Notes: generated by a model not told the origin, from the letters alone. Positions 1-9,128 are shown, counted from the stretch's first letter. The stretch: 64,000 nucleotides of DNA from Paenibacillus alvei DSM 29 (GCF_000293805.1 NZ_AMBZ01000001.1:1144001-1208000); one strand, 5' to 3'. Numbers and translations: made by a program.

Positions 1-37
1 CAAATGTTGGTAAAATCCCATTCCATTAGTAGGAATA

Positions 38-670
38 TCATTGCGAAATAAATGGGGTTTGGCGCAGATATGCTGCGTCTTTTATTTGATCCACTAGAAA
101 TTGAGCAATGCGATGATTTGAGATTCTCATCCCCGGCATATCATAAGGACTAACCTTCACCGGCTTATTGACATCACCTTCGTGCACGAATGGCAGCCGT
201 ACAAGCGTCCAATCCAACTCATATGCACGTAAAATGTCCAGCTCCCGCTGCTTATCCCGAATCATATCGCCGTAGAATAGACGGAACAAGCGTGCACCGA
301 TTCGATTCATCCACGATTTGCGGTCTCCTTCGATATCAAGCGATCCCCCTGTAACCCCAATATATCTACGAATACCTAATTCATTCATTATCTCTACCAC
401 TTGCTTGGTCACTTCACTATAAATCGGCTTGTCTCGCATCGGCTGTCCAAATGCATTAATAACCCCATCCGTTCCCTCTAAAAGAGAACGAATGGCAGCT
501 TTATCTGATGCATTTCCTTCTACTATAATCGCGTTCGCTGATTTCAATTGGACTCGCTCCGGACGGCGTGCCAAAATACGTACTGAAAATCCATGTTCAA
601 TTGCGGTTGCAGCTACATGCCTTCCTACTGTCCCTGTTCCTCCAATAATCGCAAGCGTTTGCCTAGACAA
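38..670 (-). CDS. NAD(P)-binding SDR-fold protein (atypical short-chain dehydrogenase)
   Basis: The protein begins with a Rossmann nucleotide-binding loop, IIGGTGTVGRH, followed by the beta-alpha pattern of NAD(P)H-binding proteins of the NmrA/SDR_a5 type. Family members are cytoplasmic oxidoreductases or redox-sensing regulators; the substrate cannot be told from sequence. The reading frame is open up to an ATG at 712, but that ATG has no ribosome binding site. A TTG at 670 has AGGAGAG seven bases upstream and starts only a few residues before the dinucleotide fold, so I prefer it (about 210 residues). It stands alone, divergent from the ABC operon that starts at 874. Confidence 0.8.
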   Translation of the reverse strand: MSRQTLAIIGGTGTVGRHVAATAIEHGFSVRILARRPERVQLKSANAIIVEGNASDKAAIRSLLEGTDGVINAFGQPMRDKPIYSEVTKQVVEIMNELGIRRYIGVTGGSLDIEGDRKSWMNRIGARLFRLFYGDMIRDKQRELDILRAYELDWTLVRLPFVHEGDVNKPVKVSPYDMPGMRISNHRIAQFLVDQIKDAAYLRQTPFISQ

Positions 671-873
671 TATTCTTCTCTCCTGTTCTGGTAGCTTCAT
701 AGAAACATTCATTCTATAGTACGGTTTTATGGTTAAAAGGAAGCACTTTCCTGCAACCCTTTACAATACCTTATCAACCGCTTGATGTTGGTTTAACTTT
801 GTTTGTTTATGATTAGAGACGTAAACGGAAGGAAACCAAAATGAAAACTAATTGAAAAAGGAGTCATGAACTC

Positions 874-1968
874 ATGCGAACTCATCGTTTCATGAAATGG
901 ACAGCAACGGTACTTGCTTCCGCATTTTTACTTACGGGCTGCTCATCTGGACAAGCTGCGAATGAAGTAATCGACGCTTCCAAGTTGACCTCGGATCAAA
1001 TTGTGGAGAAGGCAAAACAAGAGGGGCAAGTCAACTCGGTGGGCATGCCTGACACTTGGGCGAACTGGGTGCAAACGTGGAACGATTTAGGAAGGAAATA
1101 TAGCTTGAAACATATCGATACGGATATGTCCAGTGCTGAAGAGTTGGCGAAGTTCGAGTCAGAGAAGGAGGACGCAACCGCTGATATTGGCGATGTCGGC
1201 ATCGCGTTCGGACCGCTTGCGAAGCAAAAGGGACTCACGCTGCCCTATAAAACGTCCTACTGGAACGACATTCCGGACTGGGCCAAGGATGATGAAGGTC
1301 ATTGGCTGCTCGGCTACACGGGAACATTGTCCATCATCACAGATAAGAACAAAGTAAAAAATCCGCCGAAATCTTGGGCTGACATAAAAAATGGAACATT
1401 CAAGGTCGCTGTTGGGGATGTCATGAAGGCGAACCAGGCACAATTCGCAGTTCTCGCTGCTGCATACGCATTCGGCGGTGATGAAACGAACATTCAACCA
1501 GGCATCGACTTCTTCGCTGAGCTGGCGAAGCAAGGCCGCCTCGCTTCCAATGATGCAGGACTTGCCAACCTGGAAAAAGGGGAAGTTGAAGTCGGATTCC
1601 TGTGGGACTTCAACGCCTTAGGCTACCGTGACAAAATTGACAAGAATCGCTTCGAGGTTGTCATTCCACAAGAAGCCTCTGCAACGAGCGGCTATGCGAC
1701 CGTCATTAACAAGTATTCGAAACACCCGCATGCAGCAATGCTGGCGCGTGAATACATCTTGTCTGACGAAGGACAATCCAATCTGGCTCGCGGCTATGCT
1801 CGTCCAATCCGCTCCAATGCGAAACTCGCAGACGATGCGAAAGCAATGCTTCTTCCAGATGAAATGTACAACAACGCTAAGCCTGTAAAAGATCTGAAGG
1901 CATGGGAAGAGACAACGAAGAAGCTGCCGCAGTTATGGCAAGAGCAGGTGCTCATCCATGTCAAATAA
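874..1968 (+). CDS. ABC transporter substrate-binding lipoprotein
   Basis: This 364-residue protein has a lipoprotein signal peptide with lipobox LLTGC near residue 23, so it should be tethered to the outer face of the membrane. The mature part looks like the periplasmic-binding fold of the polyamine, iron, thiamine and aminoethylphosphonate group (motifs PPKSWADIKNGTFKV and ATSGYATVINKYSKHPHAAMLAREYILSDEG split over the middle and C-terminal thirds). It is the first gene of an operon with a phosphatase-like hydrolase, two permeases, an ATPase and a DeoR regulator. The substrate is not identifiable. The neighbouring hydrolase suggests an organophosphate, phosphonate or phosphodiester (inference). 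Ribosome site AAAAAGGAG precedes the ATG. Confidence 0.88.
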   Translation: MRTHRFMKWTATVLASAFLLTGCSSGQAANEVIDASKLTSDQIVEKAKQEGQVNSVGMPDTWANWVQTWNDLGRKYSLKHIDTDMSSAEELAKFESEKEDATADIGDVGIAFGPLAKQKGLTLPYKTSYWNDIPDWAKDDEGHWLLGYTGTLSIITDKNKVKNPPKSWADIKNGTFKVAVGDVMKANQAQFAVLAAAYAFGGDETNIQPGIDFFAELAKQGRLASNDAGLANLEKGEVEVGFLWDFNALGYRDKIDKNRFEVVIPQEASATSGYATVINKYSKHPHAAMLAREYILSDEGQSNLARGYARPIRSNAKLADDAKAMLLPDEMYNNAKPVKDLKAWEETTKKLPQLWQEQVLIHVK

Positions 1969-2818
1969 CAGCATGAACAACGTGCAGCATGACAACAAGC
2001 TCATCTTCATCATGCTGGATGGCTTACGCTATGATACAGCTCTCACGCAAATGGGATACATGCAACACTTGGTGGAATACGGCAAGGCGGCGCGCTATAA
2101 AGTGCGCTCCGAGCTGCCGAGCCTGTCCCGCCCGCTGTACGAGGTTCTGATGACCGGCACTCCGGTATGGCGCCACGGCATTGCTACGAATCAAACCGTG
2201 CGATTATCGCACGAACGCAGCTTGTTCCATTTAACCCGGGAAAATGGACTGACAAATGCGACCGCCTCTTATTATTGGGTAAGCGAGCTGTACAACTCTG
2301 CTCCGTTCCATCTGGCAGCGGATCGCATACAATTGAATACCGACAAGCCGATTCAGCACGGAATCTTCTATTTTGAGGATTACTATCCAGACTCGCATCT
2401 GTTCGCGGACGCGAACTTTTTGCTCACGCAGTACGCTCCAGACTTCTTGTACGTCCATTCGATGAACATTGACGATGACGGGCATAAGTTCACAGGAGAT
2501 TCTGCTCAATACCGCACTCGCGCACTGGCGGCAGATATTATTCTGGCGTCTGTGCTGCCAGCTTGGACGGGCGCAGGCTATCAGATCATCGTCACTGCTG
2601 ACCATGGCATGAACAATGATGGGAATCATGGCGGCACAACAGATGCAGAGCGGCATGTTCCACTGTTCGTCATTAGCGGCAAGATTACACCTGGCATTTA
2701 TGAACAGGAAATACCTCAATTGCAACTGGCGCCGCTCGCCTGCCGCTTGCTCGGCATCGCTCCATCTGAAGCGATGCAGCCGCTGTCTATGCTGGAGTTC
2801 AGGCCGGCGTCTCCATAA
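1958..2818 (+). CDS. Alkaline phosphatase superfamily hydrolase (phosphodiesterase/nucleotide pyrophosphatase-like)
   Basis: The 286-residue protein carries the metal-site motifs of the alkaline phosphatase/NPP superfamily: MLDGLRYD near the N-terminus, PSLSRPLYEVLMTGTPVWRHG holding the likely nucleophile Ser/Thr, HSMNIDDDGH in the middle and TADHGMNNDGNHGG for the second metal site. There is no signal peptide, so it probably acts in the cytoplasm on something brought in by the adjacent importer. The ATG lies 11 bases inside the substrate-binding gene, indicating translational coupling. Phosphonoacetate hydrolases and phosphodiesterases belong to this superfamily. The exact substrate is unknown. 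Confidence 0.85.
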   Translation: MSNNSMNNVQHDNKLIFIMLDGLRYDTALTQMGYMQHLVEYGKAARYKVRSELPSLSRPLYEVLMTGTPVWRHGIATNQTVRLSHERSLFHLTRENGLTNATASYYWVSELYNSAPFHLAADRIQLNTDKPIQHGIFYFEDYYPDSHLFADANFLLTQYAPDFLYVHSMNIDDDGHKFTGDSAQYRTRALAADIILASVLPAWTGAGYQIIVTADHGMNNDGNHGGTTDAERHVPLFVISGKITPGIYEQEIPQLQLAPLACRLLGIAPSEAMQPLSMLEFRPASP

Positions 2819-2830
2819 GGAGGCGCCTTT
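2806..2830 (+). terminator. Intra-operon hairpin (attenuator-like)
   Basis: GGCGTCTCC and GGAGGCGCC form a nine-pair stem (one G-T pair) with loop ATAA, followed by only three T. It overlaps the stop codon of the phosphatase gene and precedes the 130-base gap before the first permease. It may reduce read-through or mark an mRNA processing point, giving more binding protein than permease. Confidence 0.45.
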
Positions 2831-2947
2831 CTGGAATGGAAAAAAACATACCTTGAGAGACGCGGTCGCTCACCAAGAGTTACCTCGATAGGAGTTTTTT
2901 ATCACGGTGTGACTTAGGAAATAACGTTACAGGAAAGGAGCACGTAC

Positions 2948-3793
2948 ATGAAACGGATTAACAGCATGCTGTACATCACGATTATCCCGTTATTCATCTT
3001 TGTGGCGCTGTTCATGTTCGTCCCACTCTTTACTATGATTTCTGGAAGCTTTCAGGAAGACGGCGGCGGGGCATTTACGTTTAATCAATACAAGGAACTA
3101 TTCACGAATCCGTATTACTGGAAGGCATTTGAGAACAGTATTCTCATTTCCCTGCTGTCCAGCTTCATCGGCATCATTGCGGCTATATTTGCCGCATACG
3201 CCCTTACTCGCTTTCCGCAGCGCGTGCAGGAACGACTGCTCGTCATTACGAACTTAACATCGAACTTCGCAGGCATCCCGCTTGCCTTCGCCTTCATCGT
3301 GCTTCTTGGCAACAGTGGTCTGTTCACGATGCTGTTCCGCCAGTTCGGCATTGATATGACGGCTACGTTCAACCTGTATTCATGGTCTGGATTGACGATT
3401 ATTTATGTGTATTTCCAGCTTCCGCTGGCCATTATGCTGCTCTACCCGTTGTACCATGCCATTCAAGACAACTGGAAGGAAGCTGCTTCACTGCTGGGCG
3501 CTTCGCCGTTTCAATTTTGGAAACGCATTGGTCTGCCAGTACTTCTGCCAGGGATCGCAGGCACATTTAGTATCTTGTTCGCGAATGCGATGGGTGCATA
3601 TGCATCTGCCTATGCCCTGACAGGCAGCAACTACAACCTTGTGCCTGTTCGTATCGGCGCTCTCGTGTCGGGAGATATTTTCGCCCGTCCAGAGCTAGGG
3701 AGCGCTTTGGGCGTGCTGCTAGGCTTGACGCTGCTAGCCGCCATGCTCGTCAATGAATGGCTGACGCGCAAAGTTCGGAGGGATTTGCCATGA
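2948..3793 (+). CDS. ABC transporter permease, first subunit
   Basis: This is a 281-residue inner-membrane permease with about six hydrophobic segments, the first at residues 7-30 (YITIIPLFIFVALFMFVPLF). The EAA loop that contacts the ATPase is visible as WKEAASLLGASPFQFWKRIGLPVLLPG. The family is the PotB/PhnU-like group. It follows a 130-base gap with AGGAAAGGAG upstream of the ATG and overlaps the second permease by four bases (ATGA). Confidence 0.9.
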   Translation: MKRINSMLYITIIPLFIFVALFMFVPLFTMISGSFQEDGGGAFTFNQYKELFTNPYYWKAFENSILISLLSSFIGIIAAIFAAYALTRFPQRVQERLLVITNLTSNFAGIPLAFAFIVLLGNSGLFTMLFRQFGIDMTATFNLYSWSGLTIIYVYFQLPLAIMLLYPLYHAIQDNWKEAASLLGASPFQFWKRIGLPVLLPGIAGTFSILFANAMGAYASAYALTGSNYNLVPVRIGALVSGDIFARPELGSALGVLLGLTLLAAMLVNEWLTRKVRRDLP

Positions 3794-4647
3794 AACGACT
3801 GACTCGCTCTTTGCCAACCCTCGCCTTTTCCGCAGTATTGCTCTATCTGTTCATTCCGGTCATTGCCACCATGCTGTATTCGCTCGCGACGACATGGAAT
3901 CAAACGATTTTGCCGGAAGGGTTAACGCTGAAATGGTTCGGCGAACTGTTCCAGGATACCCGCTTTATGGAGGCGTTCGGACGATCCCTGATGCTAAGCA
4001 GTGCAGCTACCTTGACAGCGGTTATCGTCATCGTGCCGGCTACGTTCGCCATTTCCTTATATGCACCGAAGTTGGAGCGTTGGGTGCAGACGCTTGTCAT
4101 GCTCACCTATGCGGTTCCCGGTGTCATTATGGCCGTCGGCTTGATTCGCGCTTACTCGGACAAAGGCTTCTCCATGATCATCATCGTCTTCGGAGCCTAT
4201 GTCGTCGGCATGCTGCCGTTCATGTACCAAGGAACACGCAACAGCCTGCGCGCTGTTCAGGCCGAATCGTTGATGGAAGCAGCAGAGCTGCTGGGAGCAA
4301 GTCGAATGACGGCATTTCTGCGCGTCATCGTGCCGAACATTATGCCAGGCATTCTCGTATCCGCGCTCCTCTCCTTCTCCATTCTGTTTGGAGAGTTCGT
4401 CCTCATTAACATATTGGTCGGCGGACGTTTTGAGACGATGCAGCTCTATTTATATGCTCAGCTCAACAAGAGCGGACATATTGCAAGCGCCATTACTGTT
4501 ACCTATTTCATTCTGATGGCCATATTGAGCGCATGGATCGTAAAGCTGACCGGGCGGACATCCAAGCCATTCGCAGAGCCAGTTGAAGATACCTTCAATA
4601 ATCCCGTTCCGACTACCCCAGCTATGATAAGCAAGGAGGCTTCCTAA
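3790..4647 (+). CDS. ABC transporter permease, second subunit
   Basis: The 285-residue partner permease has about six membrane segments and an EAA loop, LMEAAELLGASRMTAFLRVIVPNIMPG. The frame is open from an ATG at 3757, but the ATG at 3790 has GGAGGG seven bases upstream, overlaps the previous stop as ATGA, and begins with MKRLTRS followed by a hydrophobic segment, so it is the likely start. It pairs with the preceding permease to form the channel of the importer. Confidence 0.9.
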   Translation: MKRLTRSLPTLAFSAVLLYLFIPVIATMLYSLATTWNQTILPEGLTLKWFGELFQDTRFMEAFGRSLMLSSAATLTAVIVIVPATFAISLYAPKLERWVQTLVMLTYAVPGVIMAVGLIRAYSDKGFSMIIIVFGAYVVGMLPFMYQGTRNSLRAVQAESLMEAAELLGASRMTAFLRVIVPNIMPGILVSALLSFSILFGEFVLINILVGGRFETMQLYLYAQLNKSGHIASAITVTYFILMAILSAWIVKLTGRTSKPFAEPVEDTFNNPVPTTPAMISKEAS

Positions 4648-4648
4648 A

Positions 4649-5665
4649 ATGAGCTATGTACAGATGAACCAAGTTGCCAAGACATTCAATAAACAAAAGG
4701 TGCTGAACAGCATCAACCTGCATATTCAAAAAGGTGAATTGGTTACCCTGCTTGGCCCTAGCGGCTGCGGTAAAAGTACACTGCTGCGCATCCTGTCCGG
4801 ACTAGCCCCATTGGATAGCGGAACAATTCATATCGACGGCAAGGATGTCACCGCTGTCGAGCCAAAGGATCGGGAAATCGGCATGGTGTTCCAGTCTTAC
4901 GCTCTGTTCCCGAATATGACGGTATCTGATAATATCGCATTCGGCTTAACGATGAAGAAAATGCCGCTTGATGAAATCCGCCGTTCAGTTGGCGAAATGC
5001 TTGAACTGACCGGACTGCAAGGCAAAGAGAAGTCTTTCCCGCGCGAGCTCTCTGGCGGACAACAGCAGCGTGTCGCACTTGCCCGCTCACTCGTTACCAA
5101 GCCTAAGTTACTTCTGCTGGATGAACCGCTTAGTGCCTTGGACGCCCAAATTCGCAAAAACCTGCAGCAACAGCTTCGTTCCATTCAGCGCGAGCTGAAT
5201 ATGACGACTGTGCTCGTTACGCATGACCAAGAAGAAGCGATGGCGGTAAGCGATCATATTTACATCATGAATGCAGGAAATATTGCGCAGCACGGTTCTC
5301 CGCAAGAGATCTATACGCAACCGAGCAGCGAGTTCGTAGCACGCTTTATCGGCAGCTACAACGTATGGAGTGCCAAAACGCTGGGACAGATTGCACCGGA
5401 GTACAGCCTTTCAGGCAGCAAGCTGTATGCGATTCGACCTGAGACGTTCTCCGGGCAGCCGCTCGTTGGCGGGTTGGCCGTAACGGGAATCGTGCGCAAC
5501 GTGACGATGCTTGGCAATATTATGCGCATGGAATTATGCGTGCATGGAGAGCATGTCGTCATCGATCAAATTCATCGGAATTCCGATTGGATCAGCGCAG
5601 GTGCGACAACGACGGTGTATCTGCATCCGAAGGACGTGATTCCGCTTCATGACGCTACTGCCTGA
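4649..5665 (+). CDS. ABC transporter ATP-binding protein
   Basis: The 338-residue ATPase has Walker A GPSGCGKST (about residues 37-45), Q-loop VFQSYALFPNM, signature LSGGQQQRVALARS, Walker B LLLLDEPLSALD and switch histidine VTHDQEEA. The C-terminal hundred residues look like a TOBE-type regulatory domain, as in the PotA/FbpC/PhnT class of importers. It starts one base after the second permease stop and its end overlaps the DeoR-type regulator by 17 bases, so the whole set is one transcript. Confidence 0.93.
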   Translation: MSYVQMNQVAKTFNKQKVLNSINLHIQKGELVTLLGPSGCGKSTLLRILSGLAPLDSGTIHIDGKDVTAVEPKDREIGMVFQSYALFPNMTVSDNIAFGLTMKKMPLDEIRRSVGEMLELTGLQGKEKSFPRELSGGQQQRVALARSLVTKPKLLLLDEPLSALDAQIRKNLQQQLRSIQRELNMTTVLVTHDQEEAMAVSDHIYIMNAGNIAQHGSPQEIYTQPSSEFVARFIGSYNVWSAKTLGQIAPEYSLSGSKLYAIRPETFSGQPLVGGLAVTGIVRNVTMLGNIMRMELCVHGEHVVIDQIHRNSDWISAGATTTVYLHPKDVIPLHDATA

Positions 5666-6452
5666 AGAACGTAGACAGCATATTTTGCAGCAGCTACAGC
5701 GGCATGGCAAAATACAGGTTGCTTCCTTGGCCAGCAGCTTGGAGGTCACGCCAGAAACAATACGACGAGATCTTGACGAGCTCGAAACGAAGCAAATGCT
5801 CAAACGAGTATACGGCGGGGCCATTGCCTTTTCCCATATGCAGATAGAGCCTCGATTCGGTAAAAAGAGCAGTATGGAGCAAGCGGCGAAAAGAGCTATC
5901 GGGGAAGCTGCCGCCGCACTCATTCAAGACGGAGATACGATTGTCATTGATGTAGGCACGACGATGATCGAGCTTGTGCGGGCAATTCGAGGAGTCGTCG
6001 GCGTCACCGTCGTGACGAACTCCATACCTGCCGCGGAGCTGCTTATGGAGCGACAGGAAGCCAAGTTATTTGAAGGCAAGGTCATCATGCTTGGGGGTGT
6101 CGCTCATCCCGAGCAGAAGTCGATTGCCGGAGCTATGACCTGCGAGTTGTTGACACGATTTCATTTTGATAAAGCATTCATCTCTTGCGCAGGCATTACC
6201 CCTGCGGGAATTAGCGATTATGACATGGAAGAGTCGTTTTGCTCGACCCTAATGATTCAACAATCCAAGTATGTATACGTGCTTGGCGACCATACGAAAC
6301 TGGGAGTCAATCAGTTATGCCGAATTTGCGACTTGAACCAAGCAACGGCTGTCATTTGCGATCACCCCATGCCGAACAATTGGAGACGCGATAACGTGAA
6401 TATTGAATGGATAGCAGCAGCACCCCTCTCTTCCTCCATAACTAGCAGTTAA
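5649..6452 (+). CDS. DeoR/GlpR-family transcriptional regulator
   Basis: The 267-residue protein has the DeoR N-terminal helix-turn-helix (RRQHILQQLQRHGKIQVASLASSLEVTPETIRRDLDELE region, roughly residues 8-46, including the family signature) and a C-terminal sugar-phosphate-sensing isomerase-like domain with DGDTIVIDVGTTMIEL and VVTNSIPAAELL. Such regulators respond to phosphorylated metabolites. Lying last in the importer operon, it probably represses the operon and is relieved by a product of the phosphatase-like hydrolase (inference). Its ATG lies inside the ATPase gene with a poor ribosome site, so translation is probably coupled. Confidence 0.9.
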   Translation: MTLLPEERRQHILQQLQRHGKIQVASLASSLEVTPETIRRDLDELETKQMLKRVYGGAIAFSHMQIEPRFGKKSSMEQAAKRAIGEAAAALIQDGDTIVIDVGTTMIELVRAIRGVVGVTVVTNSIPAAELLMERQEAKLFEGKVIMLGGVAHPEQKSIAGAMTCELLTRFHFDKAFISCAGITPAGISDYDMEESFCSTLMIQQSKYVYVLGDHTKLGVNQLCRICDLNQATAVICDHPMPNNWRRDNVNIEWIAAAPLSSSITSS

Positions 6453-6484
6453 CGGGAACTTGCACCATTCACACAGCCCATCAT

Positions 6485-6513
6485 TTGACAAAATATAAAA
6501 TGGAAGATACAGT
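6485..6513 (+). promoter_or_regulatory. Sigma-A promoter of the thiamine salvage operon
   Basis: TTGACA at 6485-6490, a 17-base spacer and TACAGT at 6508-6513 precede the TPP riboswitch by about 30 bases. The -35 matches consensus fully; the -10 matches four of six. Confidence 0.6.
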
Positions 6514-6540
6514 AACTAGTAGATGAATTTAATATGAAAT

Positions 6541-6628
6541 CCACTAGGGGAGCCGCAATCGGCGGCTGAGACAAGAATTTTTGGACCCTTTGAACCTGAT
6601 CCGGGTAATACCGGCGGAGGGAAGTGGA
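6541..6628 (+). promoter_or_regulatory. TPP riboswitch (THI box)
   Basis: The leader contains the conserved TPP aptamer: GGGGAGCC, GCTGAGA (6565-6571), the ACCCTT and GAACCTGATCCGG core (6585-6604), then GGTAATACCGGCGGAGGGAAGTGG. These are the pyrimidine- and pyrophosphate-sensing helices of the thiamine aptamer. It is followed by a terminator at 6667-6695 and the tenA-thiM-thiD-thiE genes, so thiamine pyrophosphate should switch transcription off. Confidence 0.96.
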
Positions 6629-6666
6629 GACGGCCGGTTCATAGCTTTTTTATGCTGACATGATGA

Positions 6667-6695
6667 AGCCGCTCCATTTCGGGGCGGCTTTTTTT
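6667..6695 (+). terminator. Riboswitch expression-platform terminator
   Basis: AGCCGCTCC and GGGGCGGCT form a nine-pair stem with loop ATTTC followed by seven T. It lies between the TPP aptamer and tenA and is the regulated terminator. Confidence 0.92.
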
Positions 6696-6769
6696 GCTGC
6701 CGCGAAGTGCTCCCTGTCCAGATTTCAGTTTGCATTCATCCACTATCCAATCATGCGGAGGTGCTGTTC

Positions 6770-7465
6770 ATGCTTACATTTACGGAGGAACTGAGAAACG
6801 AAGCGGAGCCGATATACCGGGCAATCATGGAGCATCCGTTCGTTCGGGGAATTGCTGAGGGTACGGTTAAGAAAGAGCAGTTGATCCACTACGTCAAGCA
6901 GGATTTTGAATATTTGAACGCCTTTATTCGTATTTATGGCATTGCGATTTCCAAATGCGACAACCGTGATACTATGGCTCTTTTCAACGAGCAAATTTCG
7001 TTTGTGCTGAAAAGCGAGACACACCCCCATCGTAATTTTTGCGACGTAGCAGGCGTGACGTTCGAAGAACTCCAAGGCTACCCGCTTGCTCCATCCGCAA
7101 GCCATTATGTGTCCCATATGCTGACCGTCGCTCACGAGGGCACATTGGAAGATATTATAGCAGCTTTGCTGCCGTGCCCTTGGACATATGTGGAGATTGG
7201 ACAACACTTGCTAAAAGAAGTAAATCCGGATGAGACACATCCGTTCTATGAGTGGATTCATTTCTATGGAGACCTCGGCGGCGGGATTACGGACAAAATG
7301 CGCCGCATGCTGGATGAATGGGTAATGCCGCTTTCACCAGCACGCAAGCAGCAGCTGAAAAAGCATTTTCTGACCAGTTGCCAACTGGAATATATGTTCT
7401 GGGACATGGCTTATAAAGAAGAGGACTGGCCGGTACGCTTGGCGGAGAAGGCAGAGGTGAAGTAA
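6770..7465 (+). CDS. tenA: Thiaminase II / aminopyrimidine aminohydrolase TenA
   Basis: TenA hydrolyses 4-amino-5-aminomethyl-2-methylpyrimidine, a thiamine breakdown product, to the hydroxymethylpyrimidine used for salvage. The 231-residue all-helical protein keeps the expected catalytic residues: Asp45 (KQDFEYL), Cys136 (LLPCPW) and Glu207 (CQLEYMFWDMAY). The open frame extends back to 6707, but the ATG at 6770 has GGAGGT seven bases upstream and starts at MLTFTEEL as in known family members. It is the first gene after the TPP riboswitch and ends two bases before thiM. Confidence 0.95.
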   Translation: MLTFTEELRNEAEPIYRAIMEHPFVRGIAEGTVKKEQLIHYVKQDFEYLNAFIRIYGIAISKCDNRDTMALFNEQISFVLKSETHPHRNFCDVAGVTFEELQGYPLAPSASHYVSHMLTVAHEGTLEDIIAALLPCPWTYVEIGQHLLKEVNPDETHPFYEWIHFYGDLGGGITDKMRRMLDEWVMPLSPARKQQLKKHFLTSCQLEYMFWDMAYKEEDWPVRLAEKAEVK

Positions 7466-7467
7466 GG

Positions 7468-8313
7468 ATGAACGGCATGCAGCTCCTCCCCCTGCGCATT
7501 AAGGAACGACGCCCCCTCATCCATAATATTACGAATATTGTCGTCGCCAACTTTACCGCCAACGGTTTGCTTGCCATTGGCGCCTCCCCTGTGATGGCTT
7601 CGGCCAAGGAAGAGGTCGCGGACATGGCTAAGGCAGCAGACGCGCTCGTGCTGAACCTTGGTACACTCCATGCAGATATGATAGAAGCTATGCTTATCGC
7701 AGGTCGATCGGCGAATGTGCACGGCATTCCGGTTCTTCTCGATCCGGTAGGTGCAGGCGCAACGCCTTATCGGACGAAGGCAGCGCTGAACATGTTAAAA
7801 GAATTGCGCGTCTCGATCGTGCGCGGCAACGCCGCGGAAATTGCCCAGCTAATGGGTGAAGCCGGCGCAATCAAGGGCGTTGATTGCGTAGAGTCCCAAG
7901 CATCCCCTCGCACCCCGGAAGCGTTGTTCGATCTTGCTGCGCGGGCAGCCGAGCGGTTTGGCACAATCGTTGCCATTTCGGGAAAAGAGGACGTCATTAC
8001 GGACGGTACAACGGGCTACATCATTGCGGGCGGTCATCCGATGTTAACGAGCATAACGGGAAGCGGGTGTCTGTTGACATCTGTAATCGGGGCATTTGCC
8101 GCGATAGAATCTGATTTATTGCTGGCAGGAGCCTCAGCGATGTCTTACTATGGGTGCGCAGCCGCAAGAGCCTATCGAACGGCTGGCCACCGAGGGCCCG
8201 GCAGCTTCCAGACCGCATTTCTTGATGCATTGTCTGAAATCGGCCAGTTCGATACGGCAACCTCGACTATCACCCCTCGCCAAGCTGCTGCAAGAAGGAA
8301 GGTATGGCTATGA
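7468..8313 (+). CDS. thiM: Hydroxyethylthiazole kinase ThiM
   Basis: ThiM phosphorylates 4-methyl-5-hydroxyethylthiazole for thiamine salvage. The 281-residue ribokinase-like protein shows the family motifs HNITNIVVANFTANGLLA near the N-terminus, PVLLDPVGAGATPYR in the middle, RGNAAEIAQL, and the C-terminal anion-hole motif TGSGCLLTSVIGAFAA with the catalytic cysteine. Its stop overlaps the thiD start as ATGA, so it is translationally coupled within the salvage operon. Confidence 0.96.
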   Translation: MNGMQLLPLRIKERRPLIHNITNIVVANFTANGLLAIGASPVMASAKEEVADMAKAADALVLNLGTLHADMIEAMLIAGRSANVHGIPVLLDPVGAGATPYRTKAALNMLKELRVSIVRGNAAEIAQLMGEAGAIKGVDCVESQASPRTPEALFDLAARAAERFGTIVAISGKEDVITDGTTGYIIAGGHPMLTSITGSGCLLTSVIGAFAAIESDLLLAGASAMSYYGCAAARAYRTAGHRGPGSFQTAFLDALSEIGQFDTATSTITPRQAAARRKVWL

Positions 8314-9128
8314 CGGTTGCACGAGCATTGACGATTGCCGGCTCTGATAGCGGAGGAGGCGCAGGCATTCAAGCCGACATCAAGACATTCCAAGAGCTGA
8401 AGGTATTCGGCATGTCAGCGATTACGGCCGTGACGGTACAGAACACGCTCGGCGTTCATGGTGTGTACCCGCTGCCTCCTGAAGCCGTTGCCGAACAAAT
8501 GAACGCCGTCGAAGAAGATATCGGTGTTGATGCTGTCAAAACAGGCATGCTGTTCAGCGCAGACATCATTGAGACCGTGGCGAATCGTCTTGAAGCATTC
8601 GGCTGGAACAACGTTGTCGTCGACCCGGTCATGATTGCCAAGGGAGGCGCGCAGTTGCTCGAGAAAGAGGCCATTGAGGCCATGAAGAGCCGCCTGCTGC
8701 CGCTCGCGCTGATTGTCACCCCGAACATCCCGGAGGCAGAAGCGCTTGCGGGAATGAAGATTGTGTCCCTGCAAGATCGGTGCGAGGCCGCAACGAAAAT
8801 TGCCGATTGGGGCGCCAAAATGGTCGTCATCAAGGGCGGCCATGACATGACTACCGAGCTTGCCGTTGACCTGTTCTTTGACGGGACTTGCTTTACAATG
8901 CTGGAAGACCGGAGAATCACGACCAAGCATACTCATGGCACGGGATGCACCTATTCGGCAGCTATTGCGGCAGAGCTCGCGAAAGGCGCTGCTCCCAACG
9001 AAGCGGTTCGTACTGCGCGTCATTATATTCAGGCAGCAATAGAGGAGACGCTTAGTCTTGGCGGCGGCAACGGCCCGACAAACCACTGGGCATATCGGCA
9101 GCGGCAGAAGGATGGGGTGGTCAGATGA
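8310..9128 (+). CDS. thiD: Hydroxymethylpyrimidine/phosphomethylpyrimidine kinase ThiD
   Basis: ThiD makes HMP-pyrophosphate in two phosphorylation steps. The protein (272 residues from this start) begins with TIAGSDSGGGAGIQADIKTF, the family signature, and has TPNIPEAEAL, VVIKGGH and HGTGCTYSAAIAAEL at the ATP/anion hole. An ATG at 8304 is also in frame, but the ATG at 8310 is better spaced from AGGAAGG (8296-8302) and overlaps the thiM stop as ATGA. Its own stop overlaps thiE the same way. Confidence 0.95.
   Translation: MTVARALTIAGSDSGGGAGIQADIKTFQELKVFGMSAITAVTVQNTLGVHGVYPLPPEAVAEQMNAVEEDIGVDAVKTGMLFSADIIETVANRLEAFGWNNVVVDPVMIAKGGAQLLEKEAIEAMKSRLLPLALIVTPNIPEAEALAGMKIVSLQDRCEAATKIADWGAKMVVIKGGHDMTTELAVDLFFDGTCFTMLEDRRITTKHTHGTGCTYSAAIAAELAKGAAPNEAVRTARHYIQAAIEETLSLGGGNGPTNHWAYRQRQKDGVVR

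Noticed and set aside
713..873. GTTTA-rich stretch considered as a DeoR operator
   Set aside because: GTTTAACTTTG and TTTGTTTATG resemble DeoR-type repeats only loosely, and AT-rich promoter sequence explains them equally well.
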